A DNA stretch of 64,000 nt from positions 1 to 64,000 of the forward strand of contig CALFNN010000082.1 of the NCBI GenBank assembly GCA_937902925.1. The letters are read 5' to 3'. This document shows, piece after piece, positions 44,801 to 52,154 of the stretch (position 1 is the stretch's first letter; every line of letters begins with the position of its first letter). The DNA comes from an uncultured Opitutaceae bacterium. Its GTDB lineage: Bacteria > Verrucomicrobiota > Verrucomicrobiia > Opitutales > Opitutaceae. Under the pieces are notes generated by a model. The model was given only the letters and a program-made list of their open reading frames with translations. It did not search any database and was not told the origin of the DNA. A program made the translations under genes and the position numbers.

Positions 44801-45535
44801 GGCACGAAGGGCGGCGTGCGGGTGCCGCCGTATTTCGCGGTGGCCGCGCCGCCCCTCGGGGCCTGGGCGCTCAGCGTGGACGTCGGCGGCGAGCGGTTCA
44901 TGCGGCTGCGCACGCCCGTGTTCAACGGCGTGGCGTCAGCACGATTCCGCCTGGGTGGCACGCTCGCCGAACCGCGCCTGATCGGCGAAGTGGTGATCGA
45001 CGAGGGGCAGATCCTGATGCCGTTCGCGAGTTTCGCGGTGAAGCAGGGCACGCTGCGGATTACGGAGGATCGGCCGCACGAGCTGGCGCTCTTTCTGCGC
45101 GGGACCGGCCGCCGCAACGACTACGAGCTGACGATGGAAATCACGGGCACCGCGGCGGCGCCGAGCATCGTGTTCACGTCGAGTCCGGCGCTGGATTCGG
45201 GGCCGCTGTTGCTGATGGTGATGACCGGCGCCGCGCCGAGCAGCGAGATCGCTTTCACCAGCACGCAACGGTTCGCCCGCTTCGGAACCTACCTCGGTCA
45301 GACGCTGCTCGGCAGTTTCGGCGGCGACGCCACCAGCGCCGACCGGCTCAGCATCGCTTCCGGCGAAAAGGTTTCGCGGCAGGGACGCGAGACCTACGAC
45401 GTCGAATACAAACTGGCCGACCGCTGGAAATGGGTGGGGGAATACGACGAATTCGACGACTATAACATCGGGCTGAAGTGGCGGATCTACCCGGGGAAAC
45501 GCGCTGCGGAGGCGCCACCCGATGCCCCGCACTAG
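41855..45535 (+). CDS. tamB: Translocation and assembly module protein TamB (AsmA-like, DUF490)
   Basis: A 1,226-residue inner-membrane-anchored periplasmic protein of the TamB family, which forms a beta-groove thought to help lipid or outer-membrane protein transfer between membranes. One N-terminal membrane helix (LLLLAAWLVAGFITAI) is followed by hundreds of residues of beta-repeats. The C-terminal part matches the TamB/DUF490 domain: RLGGTLAEPRLIGEVVIDEGQI, then FTSSPALDSGPLLLMVMTG and YDVEYKLADRWKWVGEYDEFDDYNIGLKWRIYP. It overlaps the downstream TamA-type gene by 14 bases, the usual partner arrangement. The ATG at 41855 follows a 128-base gap. Confidence 0.9.
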   Translation: MRRRLLLLAAWLVAGFITAITALPWWLGPVLGWAGRSRGATFGAYDRIGYSRFALHDLTVRRAGVTITVSRIEADTPLLWLWRSWTGQPGELLAGHWTVRVESRNGGELKPPATTVGNGGWLPLRATLIHLAAMFDRWLPRARAAAGSVQWPGGALTLASATWQGHLLAAENVTVGSLHANATLALPAGTDTMRFTARTIDGHVTAGLESRGADVTGIVTWWEQRAALNAHFGGTAWLPATAALQADAWQVPGARLKLGELYAFVRGHGTIEWRDGHFEADAAATGEPLAGKLAPPLEAAVRGHGDAQSFTVETLHATLPGITAALSESVTLDRQGRFKTSAARFTVEADLAKQPWFVAKGTVSGGAGLVAGVAQSPVVDFNLEARDVAVGDIALGTATARGRFDWPRMEITAGTIVPAENGEIAWHGGWDFRTKEIFRAAVAGQIRRAAIARWLPAHPDFETIAVKVEASGPLARLTHAGSAQADGVKLPGLNPLALAITWRGHGDRIEDFTAEATAGTTVISAAGAATRTEMRLTGLTLAKGGATHLKLTAPAIVKWSPAAQVDGLQLAGDGDVGAAVTWGETGRVEFTVHKVLSAWFEDLAPLPGPAWQLNSLAMSGAWDRGPMAFSVAGEAAIALGDRRSAVVTVEAKGDKDGLRVEALRATEGTTTIVTATGQVPVVFFPAAAPRMRIEPKGALLIEAATESNATFWEKFTELTGLELKEPQASAHVTGTWAQPLGEIRVKAAHVAMDAARFKRPLPAMTSLDLALTGDRGGIKLETFSARIEGQAVRAEGRLPVTGGGWDEFRKAPLAFALRGTELHLEVADAGLAAFAGFLPAYLAPKGRLQVDLNYRGGGAVAGFVRLQDGASRRLGPLGVLQEINADAQVSGRTLELRTVTATAGGRPVTLSGSVEFPAGAEPRYAVELHGENLPFMRQTGLIVRGDLDLKLHTPAIGPTILSGAVRLRDSLFLSDVRAFLPGGTKGGVRVPPYFAVAAPPLGAWALSVDVGGERFMRLRTPVFNGVASARFRLGGTLAEPRLIGEVVIDEGQILMPFASFAVKQGTLRITEDRPHELALFLRGTGRRNDYELTMEITGTAAAPSIVFTSSPALDSGPLLLMVMTGAAPSSEIAFTSTQRFARFGTYLGQTLLGSFGGDATSADRLSIASGEKVSRQGRETYDVEYKLADRWKWVGEYDEFDDYNIGLKWRIYPGKRAAEAPPDAPH

Positions 45536-47648
45536 CCGACGGCGTCGGCGGGCCGCCGGCCTGGCCGCCTTGGTGCTCGCGGCCGCGGTGGCGCTGGCCG
45601 GTGCGTCCGCACCGCCGTCGTCGCCGACGGAACCGGCGACACTCCGGGTGTCGGGCGTCGGACTACTGCGCGACCGGGAACTGCGCCGCTCGCTCATCCT
45701 GCTGCTCGGGGCGCAGCGTGGATCGGTCCTCGATGCCAGCGCAATCGAGGATGCCGCCGTGATGCTCGTGTCGGCCCTCGGGGAGGAGGGCTTTCAGAAG
45801 CCGCGCGTGGAAATCGTCGCAACGCTGGTCGACGGCACCGTGCAATCGTCGGCATTCGACGCGAGTCTCGAGACGCCGCTGCCGCGCCCGCTGGTGGCGC
45901 AGAAGGTGGAATTCCGCGTGAAGCCCGGTGCGCGCTGGCATGTCGCCGCCGTGGAGATCACCGGCCTCACGGCGCTGCCGGTGAAAACCGCGCGGACCTA
46001 TTTTCGCGCCGAGGCGATGCTGATCGTGCTGGCGAGGACCAATGCCTACTCTCCGTCCCACGTCGAGAGCGGGGCAAGCGCGCTGCTCGGCGAGTTGCGG
46101 CAGCGCGGTTACGCCGACGCCGCGGTGCAGGCCGATGCCGTGACAACCGACGAGGCGAGCGGGGCCGTGTCGCTGCATGTGGCGGTGACGGAAGGCGCAC
46201 GCTGGCAGGTGGCCGCCGTCCGCTACGAGGGCGCGACGAGCGACGCCGTGACGCTGCCCCTCGCGACGGGATGGACGGGTCGGGCGTGGTCGCGGACCCT
46301 GGAGGAAAACTTGAAGGAGACGATCCGGCGGGCCTACGACCAAAAAGGATTTCCCGATGTCGCCGTGCAGATCCTGACCGATTCGCGGCCGGTGCGGGAA
46401 GGAGTCAGGCTGGTGACCGTCACCGCCAAAATCCAGCCGGGGCCGGAAGTGACGATCGGCCGGGTGCATTTCGAGGGCGATGTCATCACGCGGGAGCCGG
46501 TGCTGCGGCGCACCGTGCGGATGCAGGCCGGGGAGCCGCTGGATCCGCTGGCGCTGGCGACCGCCCGCTATCGGGTATCCCGGCTGGGAGTGTTCGACTC
46601 GGTGGACCTGCATTACGAGCCGGCGGCGGGCGCGGTGCGCGATCCGGTGTTCACCCTGAACGAGAGCGAGCGCTATGAGGCGAGCGTGCTGTTCGGGTGG
46701 GGCAGCTACGAGCAATTGCGCGGCGGCATCGAGTTTCGCCAGCTCAACCTCTTCGGGCTGGCGCACCAGAGCCGGTTTCAGCTCGTGCAGTCGATGAAGA
46801 GCACGAACGCCGACTATACCTATTCGGTGCCGGAAATCTTCGGCGAGTCGATCGACGGCGCGGCGCGGCTCTTCGCCCTGCAGCGCCAGGAAATCGCGTT
46901 CCGGCGCCAGGAGTTCGGTGCGAGCTTCACGTTGAAGCGGCCGGTTCCGTGGCTGCACGCCGAGGGCACGGTCGGTTACACGTTTCAGGCGCTGCGCAAC
47001 CAGGACAACGAACTCGCGACCCAGGCGACCGACCAGGCGCAGGTCAACGTGGCAAGCGTGGATGTCGGGCTGACCGGCGACCATCGCGACAACCCGCTGC
47101 GTCCGCGACGCGGCTACCGGTGGTTCACGCAGCTCGAGGTGGCCGGCCGCAATCTCGGAGGCGCGGCGGAGTATCAACGGCTCGAAGTGGGCGTGGCCTA
47201 TCATACGCCGTGGGGCGACGGGCATTGGCTTCACTTTGGGGCGACCCACGGGGTGATCACGACGTTGGGGACGACCGACGCGACGCTGCCGGTGAACAAG
47301 CGATTCTTTCCCGGCGGCGACAACAGCATCCGCGGCTTCCGGCCGGGCGAGGCGGCGCCGCGCGGGGCGGACGGGCTTTTCGTCGGGGCGAAGAGCTACG
47401 TGCTGCTCAACTTCGAGCTGGAGCAGGCGCTCACGCCGAACTGGTCGGTGGTGGCGTTGGTGGACGCGCTGGGCATCGCGGCGCAATTACGCGACTATCC
47501 CTTCGCCGAGCGACTCTACACCGCCGGGCTGGGCGTGCGTTATCAGACGTTGATCGGACCGATCCGGGTGGAATACGGCCGCAACTTGAATCCCCGGACC
47601 GGCGATCCGGGCGGAACATGGCAGATCTCGATCGGCTATCCTTTTTAA
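45522..47648 (+). CDS. tamA: TamA/BamA-type outer-membrane assembly protein (Omp85)
   Basis: A 708-residue Omp85 protein with a signal peptide (GLAALVLAAAVALAGASA). Several POTRA domains follow (visible repeats: VEFRVKPGARWHVAAVEITG, EGARWQVAAVRYEG and PGPEVTIGRVHFEGD, ending near residue 360), then a C-terminal 16-strand barrel. The barrel shows the Omp85 motifs NKRFFPGGDNSIRGFRPGE and the terminal IRVEYGRNLNP, then WQISIGYPF with the C-terminal Phe. As tamB lies directly upstream, the TamA role is more likely than BamA, but family sequence alone does not separate them. It starts in a 14-base overlap with tamB. Confidence 0.9.
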   Translation: MPRTSRRRRRAAGLAALVLAAAVALAGASAPPSSPTEPATLRVSGVGLLRDRELRRSLILLLGAQRGSVLDASAIEDAAVMLVSALGEEGFQKPRVEIVATLVDGTVQSSAFDASLETPLPRPLVAQKVEFRVKPGARWHVAAVEITGLTALPVKTARTYFRAEAMLIVLARTNAYSPSHVESGASALLGELRQRGYADAAVQADAVTTDEASGAVSLHVAVTEGARWQVAAVRYEGATSDAVTLPLATGWTGRAWSRTLEENLKETIRRAYDQKGFPDVAVQILTDSRPVREGVRLVTVTAKIQPGPEVTIGRVHFEGDVITREPVLRRTVRMQAGEPLDPLALATARYRVSRLGVFDSVDLHYEPAAGAVRDPVFTLNESERYEASVLFGWGSYEQLRGGIEFRQLNLFGLAHQSRFQLVQSMKSTNADYTYSVPEIFGESIDGAARLFALQRQEIAFRRQEFGASFTLKRPVPWLHAEGTVGYTFQALRNQDNELATQATDQAQVNVASVDVGLTGDHRDNPLRPRRGYRWFTQLEVAGRNLGGAAEYQRLEVGVAYHTPWGDGHWLHFGATHGVITTLGTTDATLPVNKRFFPGGDNSIRGFRPGEAAPRGADGLFVGAKSYVLLNFELEQALTPNWSVVALVDALGIAAQLRDYPFAERLYTAGLGVRYQTLIGPIRVEYGRNLNPRTGDPGGTWQISIGYPF

Positions 47649-47656
47649 AGGCGGAC

Positions 47657-48427
47657 ATGCGTTTCACCGTGACCAACCTGTCGCGTCGGACCGCCCCACA
47701 GCATGACCGTCGACCCGGCGTTGGCTGGCTGCGGGAGGCGGGCACACGGATGCGGACGCACTGGTTGGCCAAGATGTTGGGCACGATGGCCGCCATGGGC
47801 GCGTTCTTCGCGGCCTATTTCTGGCTGCTCCGTCATCCACTTTATCCAATCACGATCATGCCGCTCACGGCTCTCGACCGGATCGTCGGATTTCGACCTG
47901 CGGCGCTCCCGGTTTATTTGTCTCTCTGGCTTTACGTGTCACTGGCGCCCGGGCTGCTGGTCGGGCGACGCGAAATCCTGGCTTACGTTCTGGCGGTTGT
48001 CGGGCTTGGCGTTTTCGGCCTCGGCACGTTCCTCGTCTGGCCGACGGCCGTGCCGCCATCCGGCGTCAACTGGTCGCAGCATCCGGCGTTTGGGTTTCTG
48101 CAGGCCGCGGATGCCGCGGGCAACGCGTGCCCCTCCTTGCACGTCGCGTTCGCCGTGCTGACCGCGATGTGGCTCGGGCGGTCGTTGCGCCAGATGGGAG
48201 CCGGCCGGGGCGTGCGGTCGTTCAACTGGCTGTGGTGCGGGGGCATTCTTTATTCCACGGTCGCGATCCGCCAGCACGTCGCCCTCGATGTCCTCGCCGG
48301 GTCCGCGCTTGGTGCGGCGATAGCCGGGCTGCTTTTGCGATGGGTTCAGACTCCCACGCGCCGGTTTGATCCCGGGTTCGGATCTCCCGCCACCAGTTGT
48401 TCCGGTCCGGGCACGACGCACCGGTAG
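47657..48427 (+). CDS. PAP2-superfamily membrane phosphatase
   Basis: A 256-residue membrane protein with about six helices. The PAP2/PAP2_3 catalytic motifs are ACPSLHVAFAVL near residue 157 and the IRQHVALDVLAGSALGA motif (His and Asp) near residue 200. The family removes phosphate from lipid or isoprenoid pyrophosphates, or moves phospho-headgroups in inositol phosphotransferase relatives. The ATG at 47657 is eight bases after the tamA stop. Its last 82 bases overlap the convergent deacetylase gene. The C-terminal tail beyond the last helix is variable and not conserved. Confidence 0.82.
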   Translation: MRFTVTNLSRRTAPQHDRRPGVGWLREAGTRMRTHWLAKMLGTMAAMGAFFAAYFWLLRHPLYPITIMPLTALDRIVGFRPAALPVYLSLWLYVSLAPGLLVGRREILAYVLAVVGLGVFGLGTFLVWPTAVPPSGVNWSQHPAFGFLQAADAAGNACPSLHVAFAVLTAMWLGRSLRQMGAGRGVRSFNWLWCGGILYSTVAIRQHVALDVLAGSALGAAIAGLLLRWVQTPTRRFDPGFGSPATSCSGPGTTHR

Positions 48428-49170
48428 CCTTCGTCGCGCAGCCGCTGAAGGACATGGCGGATCGCGTGGAGGCGAATGGCCGGCGGCACGCGTGGACCTT
48501 CATGCAGAAGGAGGATGGCGCCCGGCGCGAGATGGTGGAGCACCCGGGCGGCCACGATGTCGACGTCGTCCCGTCTGCTTTCGCGACCGCGCGCGCTCCA
48601 GCCGATGCAGGTCAGTCCACGCGCGCGCAGGGCGCGCCCCAGTGCGAGATTCTTGATGCCCGCGGGTGGACGAAATCGCGTGGGCTGCACTCCCGTGACC
48701 CGCAATGCCGCCAGGCCCGCCTCGAGTTCATGTTTCACCCGCCGGGGCGAAGCACACCAAAACCAGGCCAGCGGATGCGTGTGCGTGTGGTGCGCCACCT
48801 CGTGCCCGGCGGCGACGATCGCGCGAATCAGGTCGGGATGGCGGGCGGCGTTTTCTCCGATGACAAAAAATGTCGCGCGGGCCCCGTGCGCCGCCAGCAG
48901 TTCGAGAATGCGCGGCGTGTCGTCGGGGTCGGGGCCGTCGTCGATCGTCAGCCACACCTCGCGCCGGCCGGTCCGGAAGCGCCGGTGCGTGCGCACCAGT
49001 CCCTGTGCCCGCATGGCGAACAGGTGATAGGCCAGAAGCGCGTCGGGCCCGAGCCATAGCGCCAGCGCCGTCACCGGCGCCGGCGAGGCGACGAAGACAG
49101 CCGCGAATTTTCCGGCCAGATTGACGATGACGAGAAGCCACACGCCGGGCCTTCCGCTCAGCGAGCCCAT
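48346..49170 (-). CDS. Polysaccharide deacetylase (NodB family)
   Basis: A 274-residue protein with two N-terminal membrane helices and a NodB domain. The catalytic motifs are present: TIDDGPD (metal-binding Asp pair, near residue 78), HHTHTHP (metal His pair, near 134), RFRPPAG (near 170), WSAR, and the late ILLLHEG. NodB enzymes remove acetyl groups from chitin, peptidoglycan or exopolysaccharide; the target here is unknown. The ATG at 49170 overlaps the PagL-like stop by 13 bases. It converges on the PAP2 gene with an 82-base overlap. Confidence 0.85.
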   Translation of the reverse strand: MGSLSGRPGVWLLVIVNLAGKFAAVFVASPAPVTALALWLGPDALLAYHLFAMRAQGLVRTHRRFRTGRREVWLTIDDGPDPDDTPRILELLAAHGARATFFVIGENAARHPDLIRAIVAAGHEVAHHTHTHPLAWFWCASPRRVKHELEAGLAALRVTGVQPTRFRPPAGIKNLALGRALRARGLTCIGWSARGRESRRDDVDIVAARVLHHLAPGAILLLHEGPRVPPAIRLHAIRHVLQRLRDEGYRCVVPGPEQLVAGDPNPGSNRRVGV

Positions 49171-49748
49171 CCGCAGCCGAGTGTGAATCCCAGCGCGTCG
49201 ATTCCCGGATTGGGCTTGGTCATCCCGCCGTTCGACATGTGTTGAAACATGATGCCGGCGCTCCACCGAATATTCTTGGCGGTGACGTGCTCGATGCCGC
49301 CGCGGATGAACCAATTCAGCGTCAAGTCCTGGCCCATGCCGCCTTTGATGCCACGGGAATCGATCACGCCGAAGCCGCCGCCCGATCCGGTGAACAACGA
49401 CCAGGTTCCGGTCTTGTTCCAGAGTTCCAGCGACGGCGACCCGGCGACGCCGACATAGTGCGACTCCGGTCCGTTTTGAACCCAAGTGCCGATCAACGTG
49501 AGCCGGTGCCGGAGCACGATCCGGGAACCGTTCGAAAAGGCGTGGCCAAAGAATTCCGCGGATCGCCATGACAGCTGCGTTGGCACCAGCCGGTAAGCGA
49601 TCGGGGTGCCGCTGCCGATTTCCCAGAGCTCGCCCGTTTCGACAGTCAGGGCGCTGGACGCCCAGGGCAGGGTGGGGAATGGTTCGGCCGCGAAAACGGC
49701 GGCGTAGAAAACGCAGCCGAGCAGGGTGGTCTTGAGGAGATGGGACAT
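49158..49748 (-). CDS. Acyloxyacyl hydrolase / PagL-like lipid A deacylase
   Basis: A 196-residue outer-membrane protein with a signal peptide (LLKTTLLGCVFYAAVFA). It shows the small-barrel pattern of PagL-type lipid A 3-O-deacylases. The diagnostic catalytic segment IMFQHMSNGGMTKPNPGIDALG has the His-Ser pair and a following Asn, and strands such as WRSAEFFGHAF surround it. PagL removes an acyl chain from lipid A in the outer membrane and modulates recognition and permeability. The ATG at 49748 is chosen as the signal peptide start. It is followed by the NodB deacetylase in a 13-base overlap. Confidence 0.8.
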   Translation of the reverse strand: MSHLLKTTLLGCVFYAAVFAAEPFPTLPWASSALTVETGELWEIGSGTPIAYRLVPTQLSWRSAEFFGHAFSNGSRIVLRHRLTLIGTWVQNGPESHYVGVAGSPSLELWNKTGTWSLFTGSGGGFGVIDSRGIKGGMGQDLTLNWFIRGGIEHVTAKNIRWSAGIMFQHMSNGGMTKPNPGIDALGFTLGCGWAR

Positions 49749-49883
49749 AAAAAAGTGGTTTTCGGGAAGAGGAGAACGGGGTTTTGTGGGGTGGGTGCGG
49801 CCATCGCCCGTTCGGCCACGAGCAAACTTACGCGCTGGATTCTCCACCTGTGGCTGGCGCGGATTCGATTTTCGGGGGGGCGC

Positions 49884-50810
49884 TTACGGCTGGATGAATT
49901 CGTTCAGGATGCCGCTCTTCGATTGCGATTCGGCGGCGGCGTCCGGCGACTTGATCGGGATCTTCGGGGCCCATTTCAGCCAGTCCTTGTCGGGCTCCGC
50001 CGCGAGCGCGAATTGGGCATCGCGCGGTGCCTCGGCGGCGAGCGTGGGACTGTCGGGAGTGGCGAAGGCCACGCCGCCGGTGATGAGCGACTCGAGCGAA
50101 TTGCCCTGGGAGCTGGCGCCGCCGAACAGGCTGAGGTTGAGGGAGAATCCGCCGGTGTTCCAAAACTTGGAGTTGGTGCGCACAAGACCGACGTAGGGCG
50201 CCGCCACATGAATGCGCGTCAGCACCGCCGTGGAATCCTCCGAGAGCCGGCTGGCTTCGACCTGCCCGACCTTGAAGGCGCGATAGAAAACCGGGGCCCC
50301 GATCGTCAGGGAGCCAAGCCGGTCGCTCTGCAAGATGAATGCCCGGCCTTGATCGGTGATTTCGGGCGCCGGCGTTTTGTCGAGGCCCGTGAACTGCAGC
50401 GCCGGCGGCCCGGCCCCCGGCCGCACATTGAGTCGCACGCCGGTGACGAGGGTGTCGAGTCCGCGCACGCCGGCGAAGCCGATCTCGGGATGCACGATCC
50501 AGAACTGCGCGCCGGTGCTGGCGAGCACCGCCGCGTTCTTGTTCAGGCGCAGACGAATCGTCACGCCGCCCAACCCCGGCTTCAGCTCCACCGTCTCCAC
50601 CGTGCCGGCGGCGACCCCTTTGTATTCGAGGATGGTCCTGCCCGCCTCGACCGCGGAGCCGTCGGAAAAATCGATCGTGACCAGGGGCCCGCGATGGTGC
50701 AGTTCGCGGAAAGCCATCCAGCCGCCGATGGCGGCCGCGATAATCGGAACCACCCAGACGAGCGGGAATGCGGGAGCGCGGGAGGTTTTGGGTGTGGGAA
50801 GCGTGTTCAT
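49884..50810 (-). CDS. pqiB: MCE-domain protein of the PqiB type
   Basis: A 308-residue protein with one N-terminal membrane helix (LVWVVPIIAAAIGGWMAF) and two MCE (MlaD-like) domains, about residues 38-120 (GPLVTIDFSDGSAVEAGRTI) and 153-240 (GSLTIGAPVFYRAFKVGQVE). E. coli PqiB has three MCE domains and forms a syringe-like lipid channel across the periplasm; this one is shorter. The C-terminus is a charged helix. It begins in an ATGA overlap with the upstream PqiA-type gene. Probable function: lipid transfer between membranes. Confidence 0.85.
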   Translation of the reverse strand: MNTLPTPKTSRAPAFPLVWVVPIIAAAIGGWMAFRELHHRGPLVTIDFSDGSAVEAGRTILEYKGVAAGTVETVELKPGLGGVTIRLRLNKNAAVLASTGAQFWIVHPEIGFAGVRGLDTLVTGVRLNVRPGAGPPALQFTGLDKTPAPEITDQGRAFILQSDRLGSLTIGAPVFYRAFKVGQVEASRLSEDSTAVLTRIHVAAPYVGLVRTNSKFWNTGGFSLNLSLFGGASSQGNSLESLITGGVAFATPDSPTLAAEAPRDAQFALAAEPDKDWLKWAPKIPIKSPDAAAESQSKSGILNEFIQP

Positions 50811-51331
50811 GCAGGAGAAAGGGGCGCCGCGGGCCAGAGGGCGCGCGGGTCGAACGCCCGGGTGGCGAGCACGGTCAGCACCACGGCCGCGGCAAACGCG
50901 ACAATGCCGCCGCGGGGCGTCACGGTTGATAACTCGCCGAACCGCACGAGGCCCGTGAGGAAGGCGACCAGGAAAACGTCGAGCATCGACCAGCGTCCGA
51001 TGAAATCGAGTGCGGCGTAGACTCGCGTCAGGCGGCGTGCATTCCCGGCGACACCCCGTCGGATGCTGAATAGCAGCCACGCCAGACCGAGCAGCTTGAG
51101 GAACGGAATGAGGATGCTGGCCGTGAACACAATGATGGCGAGGACCCACAGGCCTTGCTGCCAGAGCTCGACCGCGCCGGAGAATATGGTGTCGCTGCGG
51201 TTGCGGCCGGAACTCGCCGTGCTCAGGACCGGAAGCAGGTTGGCCGGCACGAGCATCACGGCGGCGGCCAGGGCGAGGGCGGCGGAAGCGGAGGTGCTTT
51301 TGAACCGGGCGCGGGCGGAGCGAAGGTTCAT
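50807..51331 (-). CDS. pqiA: PqiA-like membrane protein (second)
   Basis: A 174-residue protein with four membrane helices, such as AALALAAAVMLVPANLLPVL and GLWVLAIIVFTASILIPFLKLLGL. The conserved PqiA pieces VPANLLPVL and IPFLKLL are recognisable, and the late motif GRWSMLDVFLVAFLTGLVRFG is typical. It lacks the Cys-rich zinc ribbon seen in the first copy. PqiA proteins are inner-membrane partners of PqiB. It starts in an ATGA overlap with the first copy. Confidence 0.85.
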   Translation of the reverse strand: MNLRSARARFKSTSASAALALAAAVMLVPANLLPVLSTASSGRNRSDTIFSGAVELWQQGLWVLAIIVFTASILIPFLKLLGLAWLLFSIRRGVAGNARRLTRVYAALDFIGRWSMLDVFLVAFLTGLVRFGELSTVTPRGGIVAFAAAVVLTVLATRAFDPRALWPAAPLSPA

Positions 51332-51870
51332 GGCGGGAAGCCGGCGTCGGATCCGCCGGTCGACAGCGACCGGTCGGCCGACTCGAATTCGAAACTGCGC
51401 TGCGCGATCAGGAGAGAAAGGACCATCGCGCAATAGAACCAGAAGCCGGATCCGACCGTGACGACGACCACGCTGCCCAGCTTCATGAGCGCGACGAGGA
51501 CCGCCAGCACCTGGACCTCGGGAATCGCCCAATGCTCGAGGACGCGGACCGCGCGACGCACGGTGCGGAAGTCGAACTGCCGCCAGCCGAGACGGGTGGA
51601 CGCGTGGAGAAGTGCCAGGGCGGCGAGGAGCAAGACCGGAAGCAGCCAGCCACCGAGGAAAACCAGAACGGCCAGCGCACGCATGCCGGTCTCCCACAGG
51701 CTAGTCACACCCGTAAACAGCAGGCTGATCCGTTCGGCTCCGAGCTTACCCGCGCTGACAAATGGGAGCAAAGCGGCGGGCACCGCGAGGACCAGACCGG
51801 TGACCGAGAACACGAGAGCGCCATCGGGTCCCAGTCGCACGCCCTGCGCCAACAGGGTGCCACAGCGCAC
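51328..51870 (-). CDS. pqiA: PqiA-like membrane protein (first), start uncertain
   Basis: A 180-residue protein as drawn from the GTG at 51870, with four membrane helices and the motif IPEVQVLAVLVALMKLG in place of the second copy's SMLDVFLVAF. The family usually opens with a zinc ribbon of two CxxC pairs. In frame and upstream of the GTG the sequence indeed encodes TCNLCGQD and then VCVRCG, so the real start is probably a CTG at 51939 or an ATT at 51966, both non-standard. The start at 51870 would cut the ribbon in half. A dyad promoter predicts transcription from about 51972. Confidence 0.8.
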   Translation of the reverse strand: MRCGTLLAQGVRLGPDGALVFSVTGLVLAVPAALLPFVSAGKLGAERISLLFTGVTSLWETGMRALAVLVFLGGWLLPVLLLAALALLHASTRLGWRQFDFRTVRRAVRVLEHWAIPEVQVLAVLVALMKLGSVVVVTVGSGFWFYCAMVLSLLIAQRSFEFESADRSLSTGGSDAGFPP

Positions 51871-51978
51871 GCAAACCGCCTTTTCGCCCGGTCCGAGAGG
51901 AACCGACCGGTGGTCCTGGCCGCAAAGATTGCACGTCAGGCGTGCGTTTGAACCCCTCGTTTGAATGAGATGGCGAAA

Positions 51979-52022
51979 ACAGTATCGTCGGGCGGTCGCG
52001 CCCGATATGGGGTGTTAACATC
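51979..52022 (-). promoter_or_regulatory. Dyad-type promoter, copy h (PqiA-PqiA-PqiB operon)
   Basis: On the minus strand the 16-mer GATGTTAACACCCCAT spans 52022 to 52007, with a perfect right half and a weak left half. Twenty-two bases later is TACTGT (51984-51979), predicting a start near 51972. Spacing is identical to the other seven copies. Confidence 0.6.
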
Positions 52023-52154
52023 ACTGTCTCGCCGTCGTGCTTTTCATCGGGTCTTCGCACCACGATGTCAGGGGGCGCAGTGGGGTGAACACCCACGTAT
52101 TCGGACGCGCGCATACTTTGACGCCGCGGTCATCGGGAAGCACGCTGTCGATCC

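Noticed and set aside
45663-47486. 607-residue open frame opposite the Omp85 gene
   Set aside because: Composition is that of an antisense shadow; the plus strand has a signal peptide, POTRA repeats and a C-terminal Phe.
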